The notes below the pieces were generated by a model that was not told the origin of the DNA, did no database searches, and was given only the letters and a program-made list of their open reading frames with translations. From assembly GCA_001915545.1 (NCBI GenBank), contig MNQS01000110.1, forward strand, positions 1 to 30,778: a stretch of 30,778 nucleotides of DNA, in the 5' to 3' direction. This DNA is from Bacteroides sp. 43_108 (GTDB lineage Bacteria; Bacteroidota; Bacteroidia; Bacteroidales; Bacteroidaceae). Position 1 is the first letter of the stretch. Every line of letters starts with the position of its first letter. Shown one piece after another: positions 8,423 through 16,707 of this stretch. The position numbers and the translations under genes are program-made.

Positions 8423-8430
8423 CAAAGATA
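8423..8430 (-). promoter_or_regulatory. -7 promoter element for the nucleotidase-nudC operon
   Basis: On the minus strand TATCTTTG fits TAnnTTTG exactly, about 90 nt upstream of the 5'-nucleotidase ATG. No convincing -33 box is seen. Confidence 0.35.
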
Positions 8431-8510
8431 TATCTATTTTTTCAGCCTTTATGTCAGCCGTGGCACTTTATTTGCTGTATATAAGTGAAAATGGAAAAAA
8501 TGTATTATAA

Positions 8511-8519
8511 AAAGGAGGT
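8511..8519 (+). promoter_or_regulatory. strong Shine-Dalgarno site of the J-protein gene
   Basis: AAAGGAGGT lies 5 nt before the ATG at 8525 and fixes that start. Such a full anti-16S match is unusual in Bacteroidetes and suggests high translation of this chaperone. Confidence 0.7.
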
Positions 8520-8524
8520 TCTAT

Positions 8525-9223
8525 ATGGCTTTTATTGATTACTACAAGATTCTGGGTGTCCCACGCGACATTCCTCAGAACGATATCAAGGCGGCTTACC
8601 GCAAAAGGTCCAAACAGTTCCATCCGGACCTGCACCCTGACGATCCGAAGGCGAAGGCAAAATTCCAGCTTCTCAACGAAGCATACGCGGTATTGAACGA
8701 CCCTGACAAGAGGGCGAAATATGATAAATACGGTGAGCAGTGGCGCAATGCCGATGCTTACGAACAGGCAGGTGCCGGCGGATTCGGTTCTGGCGGTTTC
8801 GGCGGTTTTGGCGCTGGTACTGAAGGGTGGACAGATGCCGGATTCAACTTCAATTTCGGCGGTGGAGGAGGCGGATTCTCCGACTTCTTCGAACAGCTTT
8901 TCGGTGGTGCCGGACGTCGTTCGGCCCGCAGTGCCGGAGGACGTGCAGAGAGTATGCAGCATGATGCGCACTCAACGGTGAACATCGATATGTATACAGC
9001 CATGCTCGGCGGTGACATCATTCTTCAGACACAGTCGTCGAAACTGAAGCTTAAGATTAAACCTGGAACGCAGAACGGTACAAAGGTACGTCTTAAGGGT
9101 AAAGGCTTCCAGAAAAGCGATGGAAGCTACGGCGACCTCATAATTACCTACAATGTCGTTTTGCCTACAAATCTGACAGAACGTCAGAAAGAACTCTTGA
9201 GAGAAATGCGTGACATGCAATAG
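8525..9223 (+). CDS. DnaJ-type co-chaperone, CbpA-like
   Basis: Cytoplasmic J-domain protein of 232 aa that would stimulate Hsp70 (DnaK) ATPase. The J domain covers residues 1-70 ([12 protein letters not shown] in [11 protein letters not shown], then [14 protein letters not shown]). A Gly/Phe-rich linker follows ([10 protein letters not shown] type). After it comes a single C-terminal substrate-binding unit ([13 protein letters not shown], then [19 protein letters not shown]). The cysteine-rich zinc domain of DnaJ is absent, which places it with CbpA-class proteins; it is shorter than E. coli CbpA (306 aa) because only part of the C-terminal region is kept. No CbpM-like modulator follows, as the next gene is the convergent metH. 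Confidence 0.88.
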   Translation: MAFIDYYKILGVPRDIPQNDIKAAYRKRSKQFHPDLHPDDPKAKAKFQLLNEAYAVLNDPDKRAKYDKYGEQWRNADAYEQAGAGGFGSGGFGGFGAGTEGWTDAGFNFNFGGGGGGFSDFFEQLFGGAGRRSARSAGGRAESMQHDAHSTVNIDMYTAMLGGDIILQTQSSKLKLKIKPGTQNGTKVRLKGKGFQKSDGSYGDLIITYNVVLPTNLTERQKELLREMRDMQ

Positions 9224-9274
9224 TGTCAGCATACAGGAAAATACATAAGAAAAGTTCCTTTATATGCCGACACT
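9222..9274. terminator. hairpin between convergent cbpA-like gene and metH
   Basis: AGTGTCAGCATA (9222-9233) pairs with TATGCCGACACT (9263-9274) with one mismatch, and inner arms AGGAA/TTCCT extend it. The arm begins inside the J-protein stop codon. It lacks a T tract on either side, so it may be a bidirectional transcription barrier or an mRNA 3'-end stabiliser. Confidence 0.4.
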
Positions 9275-9306
9275 GTCACAGTATATATGAAATGAATTGA
9301 TTTTTT

Positions 9307-12063
9307 TCAGAAGAGATTAGGCTTCTTACTTCTGGCTTCTTCCAGCGAAAGCTGTGAAGGAGCCTTTTTGTTTTTATGCTCTTCGCGCATAGTTTCATAT
9401 TCAGCGTTGAGCTGTTCGATGAAGGCATCGCGTGTCTCTGCACTCAGAATTCTGTTTGCCACGATAGGGTTCTGCGAAGCATCCTTCACCCATATCACAG
9501 GGTCAGAGTACACAGGAGCAATCTTAAGCGCCGTGTGCTTCTTGCTTGTCGTCGCACCGCCAATCATGAGCGGTATGCGCACACCAGCCTTTTCGAGCGA
9601 AGCTGCAACGTTCACCATTTCGTCGAGCGACGGAGTGATGAGTCCGCTCAATCCTATCAGGTCTACATTTTCCTCGATGGCAGTTCTCACAATGTCTTCC
9701 GTCTGCACCATTACACCGAGGTCAATTACCTCATATCCGTTGCAGGCCATTACCACAGCCACTATGTTCTTGCCTATGTCGTGCACATCGCCCTTTACCG
9801 TTGCCACGAGCACCTTGCCGTTGCTCGATGGTTTTGCGCTCTTGCCCTGTTCGATGTACGGCTGCAGAATGTTTGTTGCCTGTTTCATCGTTCGTGCAGT
9901 CTTCACCACCTGAGGCAGGAACATCTTGCCCGAGCCGAACAGCTCGCCCACCTTGTTCATTCCGTCCATGAGCGGACCTTCAATGATTTTCACTGCATCC
10001 TTTATCTTGTCGAGAGCCTCGTGTATGTCCTCTTCCAGATGGCTTCCATCGCCCTTTATGAGTGCTTTCTGCAGGCGTTCTTCCACCGGTGTCAGGTGTC
10101 TGTCTTCCTGTGCACTTTCATCATGTTTCTCGGTTGTGCCATGTATGGTCGATGCCATTTCGAGCAGTTTCTCCGTTGCGTGCTCGTCTCGGTTGAACAG
10201 AACGTCTTCGATGGCATGAAGCAGTTCTTCAGGTATGTCCGAATATGCCACCTTCGATGCCGGGTTCACGATACCCATGTCCATGCCTTCCTGGATGGCG
10301 TGATAGAGGAATACTGCGTGCATTGCTTCGCGCAGATAGTTGTTGCCTCTGAAGGCGAAAGACAGGTTGCTGATTCCTCCGCTTATGTGTGCATGAGGCA
10401 GATTCTTGCGTATCCATCCTGCCGCCTTGATGAAGTCGATTGCATAGTTGTTGTGCTCCTCGATGCCAGTGCCCACAGCCAGCACGTTGGGGTCGAAGAT
10501 TATGTCGCCCGGATTGAACCCGACTTTTTCCGTGAGCAGCTTGTAGGCACGTTCGCATATCTCAATCTTCCTCTCGAAAGTTGTAGCCTGTCCCTTCTCG
10601 TCGAAGGCCATCACCACGGTAGCTGCGCCCAGTTCCTTTATCTCTCTGGCATGTCCGATGAACGCCTCTTCGCCCTCTTTGAGCGATATAGAGTTTACCA
10701 CGCACTTGCCTTGAACGCATTTGAGTCCTGCGCGAATCACTTCCCATTTCGAAGAGTCGATCATTATCGGCACTCTTGAAATTTCAGGGTCCGACATGAT
10801 GAGGTTGAGGAAGTTCACCATTTCGTGTTCCGCATCCAGCAGACCGTCGTCCATGTTTATGTCGAGAATCAGTGCTCCGTCCTCCACCTGTCGGCGTGCA
10901 ATGTCGAGCGCCTCTTCATATTTCTTTTCGTTTATGAGTCTCAGGAACTTTCTCGAACCGGCCACGTTGCATCTTTCGCCTATGTTTATGAAGTTCTTCT
11001 CCGGCGTCACCTCCAGAAGTTCGAGTCCCGAAAGTCTCAGCACATTGTCTTTCTCCACCGGCACGTGAGGCTTGATCCAGTTGCCGTCCTTGTCCTTTAT
11101 GATAGAGGCATACTGCGCAATATATTCGTCAGTCGTACCGCAGCATCCGCCGATTATGTTCACCAGTCCTTCCTCAATATATTCGCTCACCTCGTGTGCC
11201 ATGTCCTCCGGTGTCTGGTCATATTCTCCGAGACTGTTCGGCAGTCCTGCGTTCGGATATGCCGATATTCGGTAAGGAGCTTTCTCTGCCAGCTGTTTCA
11301 GAAACGGCTTAAGCTGTTTTGCACCGAACGAGCAGTTCAGACCTACAGAGAAAATGTCGGCATGTCCAACTGATGCCAAGAATGCCTCCAGAGTCTGTCC
11401 CGACAGTGTGCGTCCAGCCTTGTCCGAAATGGTTGCCGAAAGCATTAGTGGCACCCTGCGTCCCGTGCGTTCCATGCACCTTTTGGCTGCATTGATGGCA
11501 GCCTTTGCGTTGAGCGTGTCGAATATTGTCTCAATGAGCAGTGCGTCCACACCTCCGTCGAGCAGAGCCTCTATCTGTTCCTCGTAGGCCGACATGAGAC
11601 TGTCGTACGTGATGTCGCGCAAAGCCGGATCGTTCACGTCCGGACTCAGTGAGCAGGTCTTGTTTGTCGGTCCTATCGAACCTGCTACGAATCGCGGTTT
11701 TTCCGGCGTTCTTGCCGTATATTCGTCAGCGGCTTTGCGTGCTATTCTGCAAGCCTCAAGATTTATTTCTCGGCAGAAATCCCCGAGGCCGTAGTCGGCC
11801 ATAGACACCCTCTGTGCCGAAAACGTGTTCGTCTCAATGATGTCAGCACCCGCCTCAAGATATTTTCGGTGGATTTCGTCGATGACGTCCGGACGCGTGA
11901 TGTTGAGCATATCGTTGTTGCCCTTCATCTGTCCTGGCATGTCGGCAAAGCGCTTGCCCCTGTAGTCATTTTCCGAAAGTCCATATTTCTGTATCATGGT
12001 ACCCATTGCACCGTCGAGTATCATGATGCGTTCGTTCGCAATTTCTTCAAAAGTCCTGCTCAT
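9307..12063 (-). CDS. metH: cobalamin-dependent methionine synthase lacking the reactivation domain
   Basis: Transfers methyl from 5-methyltetrahydrofolate to homocysteine through cobalamin. Domains in order: homocysteine/zinc barrel (LDGAMGTMIQKYGL, zinc ligands in GLNCSFG and GGCCGTTDEYI), pterin-binding barrel (INIGERCNVAGSRKF to SGGISNLSFAFRG), cap helices, then the B12 Rossmann domain with DVHDIGKNIV (lower axial His). The protein ends at SLEEARSKKPNLF, the linker that in the E. coli enzyme (about 1,227 aa) leads into the AdoMet-dependent activation domain. At 918 aa that domain is missing, so reactivation needs another protein encoded elsewhere, or the enzyme works without it. It is 73 nt downstream of smpB on the same strand, with no cobalamin riboswitch apparent in that gap. 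Confidence 0.95.
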   Translation of the reverse strand: MSRTFEEIANERIMILDGAMGTMIQKYGLSENDYRGKRFADMPGQMKGNNDMLNITRPDVIDEIHRKYLEAGADIIETNTFSAQRVSMADYGLGDFCREINLEACRIARKAADEYTARTPEKPRFVAGSIGPTNKTCSLSPDVNDPALRDITYDSLMSAYEEQIEALLDGGVDALLIETIFDTLNAKAAINAAKRCMERTGRRVPLMLSATISDKAGRTLSGQTLEAFLASVGHADIFSVGLNCSFGAKQLKPFLKQLAEKAPYRISAYPNAGLPNSLGEYDQTPEDMAHEVSEYIEEGLVNIIGGCCGTTDEYIAQYASIIKDKDGNWIKPHVPVEKDNVLRLSGLELLEVTPEKNFINIGERCNVAGSRKFLRLINEKKYEEALDIARRQVEDGALILDINMDDGLLDAEHEMVNFLNLIMSDPEISRVPIMIDSSKWEVIRAGLKCVQGKCVVNSISLKEGEEAFIGHAREIKELGAATVVMAFDEKGQATTFERKIEICERAYKLLTEKVGFNPGDIIFDPNVLAVGTGIEEHNNYAIDFIKAAGWIRKNLPHAHISGGISNLSFAFRGNNYLREAMHAVFLYHAIQEGMDMGIVNPASKVAYSDIPEELLHAIEDVLFNRDEHATEKLLEMASTIHGTTEKHDESAQEDRHLTPVEERLQKALIKGDGSHLEEDIHEALDKIKDAVKIIEGPLMDGMNKVGELFGSGKMFLPQVVKTARTMKQATNILQPYIEQGKSAKPSSNGKVLVATVKGDVHDIGKNIVAVVMACNGYEVIDLGVMVQTEDIVRTAIEENVDLIGLSGLITPSLDEMVNVAASLEKAGVRIPLMIGGATTSKKHTALKIAPVYSDPVIWVKDASQNPIVANRILSAETRDAFIEQLNAEYETMREEHKNKKAPSQLSLEEARSKKPNLF

Positions 12064-12136
12064 TTATATTATCCTGTAGTGATGTAAAAAATATATATAA
12101 GTGTGTGAAATGTCTCAAGTCTCTTGTCAAGACCCA

Positions 12137-12613
12137 TCAGTGCTTCATCGCTCTGTCCATCTCTCTCCTGTCTTCTCTTTCCTTGATGCTGTTGCGCTTG
12201 TCATATTCCTTCTTACCCTTTGCCAGAGCAATGGCCACTTTGGCCAGTCCCTTTTCGTTGATGAACATGCGTGTCGGCACAATTGTGAATCCCGGAGCCT
12301 TTGTTGCGTCCATGAGCGAACGCAGTTCCTTGCGGTTGAGCAGCAGTTTGCGCTCCCTTCTTTCCGTGTGGTTGTTGTACGAGCCGAAGCTGTAGAGGGC
12401 GATATACATGTTCTTAACCCACAGCTCCCCTCTGTTGAAGTAGCAGAATGTGTCCACAAGGCTGGCCTTTCCCAGCCTGATGGATTTTATCTCCGTTCCA
12501 GTCAGTACGATGCCGGCAGTGTACGTGTCGATGAATTCGTAGTCGAACGAAGCCCTTTTGTTCTTTATGTTTATCGGCGCCTGTTTGCCGATTTTCTTTT
12601 TCTTGTCTGCCAT
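12137..12613 (-). CDS. smpB: SsrA-binding protein SmpB
   Basis: Partner of tmRNA in trans-translation, rescuing stalled ribosomes. The 158-aa length and sequence fit: [20 protein letters not shown] near the N-terminus, [15 protein letters not shown], the [19 protein letters not shown] core, and the basic C-terminal tail ([16 protein letters not shown], then DRREMDRAM) that enters the mRNA channel. It lies 22 nt after the DMP19-family gene and 73 nt before metH, all on the minus strand. Confidence 0.96.
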   Translation of the reverse strand: MADKKKKIGKQAPINIKNKRASFDYEFIDTYTAGIVLTGTEIKSIRLGKASLVDTFCYFNRGELWVKNMYIALYSFGSYNNHTERRERKLLLNRKELRSLMDATKAPGFTIVPTRMFINEKGLAKVAIALAKGKKEYDKRNSIKEREDRREMDRAMKH

Positions 12614-12635
12614 CTTTCCGAATTTTCCTTTCTAT

Positions 12636-13139
12636 TTAGATGAATCTTTCAATGTTGTCCCTTACATACTGGGCTATGTACGGAGTTGTCTCTTCCTGAA
12701 AATCGTCCAGGAAGTCGTCGCCCGCATCATTCAGCTTTTCGAGCTTCTCGTAAAGGGCCATGAATGTCTCCTCGTCCATGTCGGATTCAAGCTCCTCGCG
12801 GTGAATATGGTAGAGCTTTTTCACCTCATAAAGCAGTTTCGAGAAATCCCTCAGTCCCCACTGCTTCATAGTGTAAGGAAACGGATTCTCCAGTATGTAC
12901 GGGCCGTAGCCGTTGTGCAGAAGCTGTATGAAACCGCCCTCCATCACCTCGTCGAGCACGAATCTGTAGGCCAGCAGCGTGTGCTGGTCGGCGTTGAGCA
13001 TCTCCATGTTTTCCGCGTTGAGTCCACCGCCCAATGCTTCGAGATAACTGTCGGTGATGAAACGTATGTATGCAGCTGCGCCTTTCTCCCAAGCAGAGTC
13101 GAGCTCCGCCATGTCTATATGTAATTTGTTTTCAGCCAT
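12636..13139 (-). CDS. DMP19-family (DUF4375) protein
   Basis: A 167-aa acidic soluble protein with the DUF4375 pattern: TLLAYRFVLDEVMEGGFIQ, then LLHNGYGPYI, a Trp/Gly turn and an acidic C-terminal helix (LNDAGDDFLDDFQEETTPY). The family is named after Neisseria DMP19, a DNA-mimic protein that inhibits a transcription factor; the function in Bacteroidales is unknown. The marked acidity fits a DNA-mimic or protein-binding role, but this is inference. It is the first gene of a likely three-gene transcript with smpB and metH. Confidence 0.75.
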   Translation of the reverse strand: MAENKLHIDMAELDSAWEKGAAAYIRFITDSYLEALGGGLNAENMEMLNADQHTLLAYRFVLDEVMEGGFIQLLHNGYGPYILENPFPYTMKQWGLRDFSKLLYEVKKLYHIHREELESDMDEETFMALYEKLEKLNDAGDDFLDDFQEETTPYIAQYVRDNIERFI

Positions 13140-13156
13140 AAATAGAATATTTTACG

Positions 13157-13164
13157 CAAAAATA
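13157..13164 (-). promoter_or_regulatory. -7 promoter element upstream of the DMP19-smpB-metH cluster
   Basis: Minus-strand TATTTTTG matches TAnnTTTG, 17 nt before the ATG at 13139. This would give a very short leader. The -33 position is not well matched. Confidence 0.4.
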
Positions 13165-13216
13165 CAACAAGAAAACGAATTTGACAGTTGCGTGTAAAAG
13201 AAAAGTGCAGGACACA

Positions 13217-13618
13217 TCATTTGGTTACCGGTTTACCTGCTTCTGTCCAACCGATATATCCGGTGTTGAGTTCAACAACTTTATATCCGTTCTTGCTCAA
13301 TATTTTTGCTGCCTCTTTGCTTCTGCGTCCGCTTCGGCAATACAGAGCAATGGTTTTGTCTTTGGGCAGAATTTCCAGACTCTTCTTCTCAAAATCGCTT
13401 TTCAGGACATCAATGTTCTTTGTTCCCTCAATGTGGCCTTCCGAATACTCTTCGGCTGTGCGTACATCAAGACGGACAACAGATGTGTCGGCTATGCATT
13501 TTTCAAAATCGTCGGGCGCAACCGATTTGAAACCATCTTCTGCTGGGCTGCATCCCAGCATGGTTGTGAAGAATGATAATATACCCATAATTGCAATGCT
13601 TATACTGAAACGTTTCAT
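13217..13618 (-). CDS. rhodanese-like domain lipoprotein
   Basis: Exported sulfurtransferase-fold protein of 133 aa. The frame extends 18 codons further upstream, but ATG 13618 gives a proper lipoprotein signal (MKRFSISIAIMGILSFF, lipobox MLGC) and lies just after a good promoter. The single rhodanese domain includes VVRLDVRTAEEYSEGHIEGT and the active loop CRSGRRS with catalytic Cys, followed by LSKNGYKVVELNTGYIGW. The free active-site Cys in the CRSGRRS loop fits thiosulfate or persulfide sulfurtransferases of the PspE type. The substrate is unknown. It is divergently transcribed from the metallo-beta-lactamase-fold lipoprotein gene. Confidence 0.85.
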   Translation of the reverse strand: MKRFSISIAIMGILSFFTTMLGCSPAEDGFKSVAPDDFEKCIADTSVVRLDVRTAEEYSEGHIEGTKNIDVLKSDFEKKSLEILPKDKTIALYCRSGRRSKEAAKILSKNGYKVVELNTGYIGWTEAGKPVTK

Positions 13619-13642
13619 TATTATTTGATTTTTTGTTGTTTG

Positions 13643-13672
13643 CAAAATTAGGAAAATCCTTGCAATAGCCAA
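13643..13672 (-). promoter_or_regulatory. promoter of the rhodanese lipoprotein gene
   Basis: Minus strand TTG (13672-13670), 19 nt, then TAATTTTG (13650-13643): a good fit to the Bacteroidetes -33/-7 arrangement. It is 25 nt from the ATG at 13618, which supports that start. Confidence 0.55.
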
Positions 13673-13745
13673 TGAAGCATCTGCAAGATAAGCCCCGCAA
13701 GCAGGTTTTACAGTATTTATGATACAACTGATGCCCGATAAATTG

Positions 13746-13753
13746 TATATTTG
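13746..13753 (+). promoter_or_regulatory. -7 promoter element of the MBL-fold lipoprotein gene
   Basis: TATATTTG matches TAnnTTTG, 35 nt before the ATG at 13789. Confidence 0.45.
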
Positions 13754-13788
13754 TGTTTGTAGTAATCACATTCTAAAATTGAATCTTT

Positions 13789-14649
13789 ATGAGAAATATG
13801 GTTATAAAGTCGTTGATGTTTGCTGCTATGTCTGTTTCATTGATGTCGTGTGGAGGCAGTGCCGGAAGTGGAAATTCCGAAGTTTCAGCTGAAAAGGATA
13901 CTGTTGTGCCAAGCGGTGTTGAAACACGTGTGGTCGACAATCTCATGGTTTCCTGGGTGAAGGACAATGATGGAAACAAATTGATGCCTCCTTCGTTGTT
14001 CGGTGAAAAGGCAAAATCTCTTATCGACAGTCTTGGATTGCAGGAAGGAATACCGGCTTCCGTAAGTACTTTTCTTGTAGACCTTGATTCTGTAAAGATT
14101 CTTTTCGATGCAGGTCTCGGCAATCCGGACAGTCACCTTCTTGAAGGTTTGCAGTCGCTGGGTGTTGCTCCCGATGATGTACGCTATATTTATCTCACGC
14201 ACTTGCATGGTGACCATATCGGTGGCTTGATAAATGACGGTAAAGCTGTTTTCCCTAATGCCGACATATATGTATCCAAGCCTGAATATGACGGATGGAT
14301 GTCTATGGAAGCTGATAAAAAGGCGCAGGTCGTTGCTGTGTCCGATGCATATAATGGACGCATGCATCTGTTTTCATTCGGTGAAACATTGTCTGGTGGA
14401 GTAAAGGCCATGGATGCTGTTGGACATACGCCCGGCCATACCGTTTATCAGGTTGGTAAATTGCTCGTTGTCGGCGATCTCATGCACGGTGCGTCTCTTC
14501 AGATGGTAAATCCGGATATTTGTGCTTCGTACGATATGGATGCCGACGGAGCGGTCAAGACGCGTCGCTATTACCTTAAATATGCGCGTGACAACGACTT
14601 GGTTATGGCAGGTATGCATTTCCCTGAACCTGCATTCCTGGAATTCTGA
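13789..14649 (+). CDS. MBL-fold metallohydrolase lipoprotein
   Basis: A 286-aa exported hydrolase. It has a lipoprotein signal (MFAAMSVSLMSCGGS, Cys about residue 22) and a metallo-beta-lactamase fold. The metal-binding motif is LTHLHGDHIGG, with further ligands in AVGHTPGHTVY and VVGDLMHG, and a final MAGMHFPEP. The layout resembles lactonase/AttM-like and other small-molecule MBL hydrolases rather than true beta-lactamases; the substrate is unknown. It has its own promoter and is followed by the ion channel gene 97 nt downstream. A short inverted repeat, ATGCGAC/GTCGCAT, spans 14649-14702. Confidence 0.85.
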   Translation: MRNMVIKSLMFAAMSVSLMSCGGSAGSGNSEVSAEKDTVVPSGVETRVVDNLMVSWVKDNDGNKLMPPSLFGEKAKSLIDSLGLQEGIPASVSTFLVDLDSVKILFDAGLGNPDSHLLEGLQSLGVAPDDVRYIYLTHLHGDHIGGLINDGKAVFPNADIYVSKPEYDGWMSMEADKKAQVVAVSDAYNGRMHLFSFGETLSGGVKAMDAVGHTPGHTVYQVGKLLVVGDLMHGASLQMVNPDICASYDMDADGAVKTRRYYLKYARDNDLVMAGMHFPEPAFLEF

Positions 14650-14746
14650 TGCGACTGCATTAGGAAGTTTTTATTGTATTGATTGTTTTTTTCAGGTCGC
14701 ATGCATATCGGCATGTGCTGAATAGGTATACATATAGAAGATAGGC

Positions 14747-15659
14747 ATGAAACTTTTTACAGGACTTCGTCGGCGCTGGCACGACTTTATGCATAACGAG
14801 GAGCTCAAGCAGAAAATCTATAAAGTTGTCTTTGAATCGGACACGCCTCAGGGAAAGCTGTTCGACATAATCCTTATGTTGCAGCATTGTTTTGAGTGTA
14901 CTTCTGGTCATAATGGAGAGTATGCACATATTTCCTCATTCGGCTTATCTGGTTCTCAGAGTGCTGGAGTATCTGCTCACCTTCATTTTCACCATAGAAT
15001 ATCTGGCGCGCATATATTGCTTGAAACAGCCGGCAAAGTACATTTTCAGCTTTTTCGGAATTGTGGACCTTTTGGCCACATTGCCTGTCTATCTCAGCTT
15101 TTTCCTGCACGGGTCGCACTATCTGCTGGTCATACGTGCCTTCCGTCTGATACGTATATTCCGAGTGTTCAAGCTTTTCATGTTCATCAACGAAGGAAAT
15201 CTGCTTCTGCGCTCATTGTGGATAAGTGCTCCTAAGATTCTGATATTCTTCTTTTTTGTTCTGATATTGGTTACATCGATGGGCACAGTCATGTACATGA
15301 TTGAAGGAACCGTGCCGGGTTCTGATTTCAACAATATCCCCAACAGCATATATTGGGCCATTGTGACCATGACAACCGTGGGTTACGGCGATATTACTCC
15401 AGTCACCCCCGTAGGCCGTTTCATTTCGGCTGTCATAATGCTTATCGGTTATACAATAATTGCTGTCCCTACAGGAATCGTTTCTGCAACAATGGTCAGC
15501 CAGCACAAGAAGTTTGCCAAGCGCAGATGCCCGAAATGCAATCGCGACGGACACGACAGCGAAGCCCAGTTCTGCAAGTATTGCGGCGCAAGGCTGGACG
15601 ATTATAAATCTGCTGACGACAATGAAATAAACATCCGTCCTACAGATGAGCGTTTCTGA
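14747..15659 (+). pseudogene. voltage-gated-type ion channel (K+ channel family), apparently frameshifted
   Basis: Inner-membrane six-helix ion transport protein. The N-terminal part is read from ATG 14747 (MKLFTGLRRRWHDFM, then VVFESDTPQGKLFDIILM). The rest is only in the next frame, open from 14871 and first startable at TTG 14892 (SIVLSVLLVIMESM onward). Removing one base near 14878-14880 joins the two parts into one normal S1 helix, giving about 304 aa. The downstream part has an S4-like helix (VIRAFRLIRIFRVFKL), the K+ selectivity filter TTVGYGD, and a C-terminal zinc ribbon (CPKCNRDG, then CKYCGARL). Either the gene is inactivated, or the base is a sequencing error. No slippery heptamer is visible, so programmed shifting is unlikely. 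A bidirectional terminator follows. Confidence 0.8.
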
Positions 15660-15678
15660 CACATCGGATACTATACAC

Positions 15679-15726
15679 AAAAACAATGCGGAGCAAAGTC
15701 TTAAAAACTTGCTCCGCATTGTTTTT
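15679..15726. terminator. bidirectional terminator
   Basis: AAAAACAATGCGGAGCAA (15679-15696) is the exact reverse complement of TTGCTCCGCATTGTTTTT (15709-15726), with a 12-nt loop. An A run on one side and a T run on the other let it serve both the channel gene and the convergent lipoprotein gene. Confidence 0.9.
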
Positions 15727-15736
15727 ATGTGTATTG

Positions 15737-16684
15737 TCAGCGTTTTTCCTTAAGCTGAATCTTTTTCCCGTCAGACTTTCTTGTCAATGTGGCTTCGTCG
15801 CCCTTGCCTCGCAGGTCATGTACAGGATCTGCATATCCGTACCCCGAAGCGGTACGATACTGCTTCAGCACAGACTGCTGGCCGTCGAATGAAATCTGAA
15901 CCACTCCCGTTTTCTGATAGAATGCGGCTTTGACTTCCTTGCCGTCACCGGTTGTGAATGTGGCATCAAGCTTGTCTTCTGTACCGAGGGTGGAGTAGAG
16001 CAGTTTGCCGCGTCTGCTCACCAGCAGGTTGCCTTCGAATTTCTCAATCATGTAAGTGTCGTCGTCTTCAACGTTCCACACAGAAGTTCCGTCAGGTCTT
16101 TTGCGGTGGTCAAGCACAACACTGCCTTCAGGCATGAACAGTTCTGCTTGGGATGAATCGGGTGCAAACACAATGAACGAGGCGTATGAAGAATTCGGAT
16201 CTGTTGCCGATACCACCTTTTCTCCATCTTCGAACACTCTTATCTTTTTCTTGAGAACTTCAGAGTAGGTATATCCCATTGCCGCATCGCTTCCGCCGAT
16301 GGCTTGAGGAACTGAATCCTGTCTTGTATATTGTATTCTGTACATTTCGCCTTTGCCGAGAGTCAATGTGTCGTTGTTGAGCGAGATGACCGACAGAGTG
16401 TCTGAGAAGTCTATGGTCTGTCCGTTTCCAATGCTTTTGCCTTCAAGCACAATCTGTCCTTTGTCCAGCAGTTTCCATTTCTCATACTTCAGCGTGGCCA
16501 TGCCGATTGAAGAAGCCTCTCCGCATTCATTCATGGTTATGCCCTGAACGTAGTTCTTGTTGACAGGCATTACTTCAATCCAGTTGCCTGTCAGGTCCTT
16601 TTCCGTTATCTCGCTTTTGTTTGTACACGCCGCTGATGCCAAAACCGCAAAAGTCATCAGCAGGGCTGTTTTCTTGTTTTCCAT
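15737..16684 (-). CDS. lipoprotein with lipocalin-like and MliC-like domains
   Basis: Exported lipoprotein of 315 aa (signal ALLMTFAVLASAAC, Cys about residue 20). The N-terminal region (DLTGNWIEVMPVNKNYVQGI, later WKLLDKGQIVLEGKSIGNGQ) resembles lipocalin-like domains common in Bacteroidales lipoproteins. The C-terminal about 75 residues (VVQISFDGQQSVLKQYRTAS, then GKGDEATLTRKSDG) resemble MliC/PliC C-type lysozyme inhibitors, including the SGxxYxD-like loop. A middle segment repeats a similar beta pattern (AELFMPEGSVVLDHRKRPDG). The MliC assignment is by pattern only. It starts 23 nt after the GH16 gene stop on the same strand, so the two are probably one operon. Possible roles are lysozyme defence or binding of a small ligand at the envelope. 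Confidence 0.7.
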   Translation of the reverse strand: MENKKTALLMTFAVLASAACTNKSEITEKDLTGNWIEVMPVNKNYVQGITMNECGEASSIGMATLKYEKWKLLDKGQIVLEGKSIGNGQTIDFSDTLSVISLNNDTLTLGKGEMYRIQYTRQDSVPQAIGGSDAAMGYTYSEVLKKKIRVFEDGEKVVSATDPNSSYASFIVFAPDSSQAELFMPEGSVVLDHRKRPDGTSVWNVEDDDTYMIEKFEGNLLVSRRGKLLYSTLGTEDKLDATFTTGDGKEVKAAFYQKTGVVQISFDGQQSVLKQYRTASGYGYADPVHDLRGKGDEATLTRKSDGKKIQLKEKR

Positions 16685-16707
16685 AATCGATGCTTTTATG
16701 TATTGTG

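Noticed and set aside
9376..10779. 467-codon open frame opposite metH
   Set aside because: It lies wholly antisense to a clearly recognised gene, and its translation is rich in His, Cys and Val without any domain. It is a codon-usage shadow.
12064..12136. Cobalamin riboswitch upstream of metH
   Set aside because: The 73-nt gap is too short, lacks a B12-box-like sequence and simply follows smpB in the same direction.
14871..14895. Programmed ribosomal frameshift in the channel gene
   Set aside because: No slippery heptamer or stimulatory hairpin is seen at the junction. Mutation or sequencing error is simpler.
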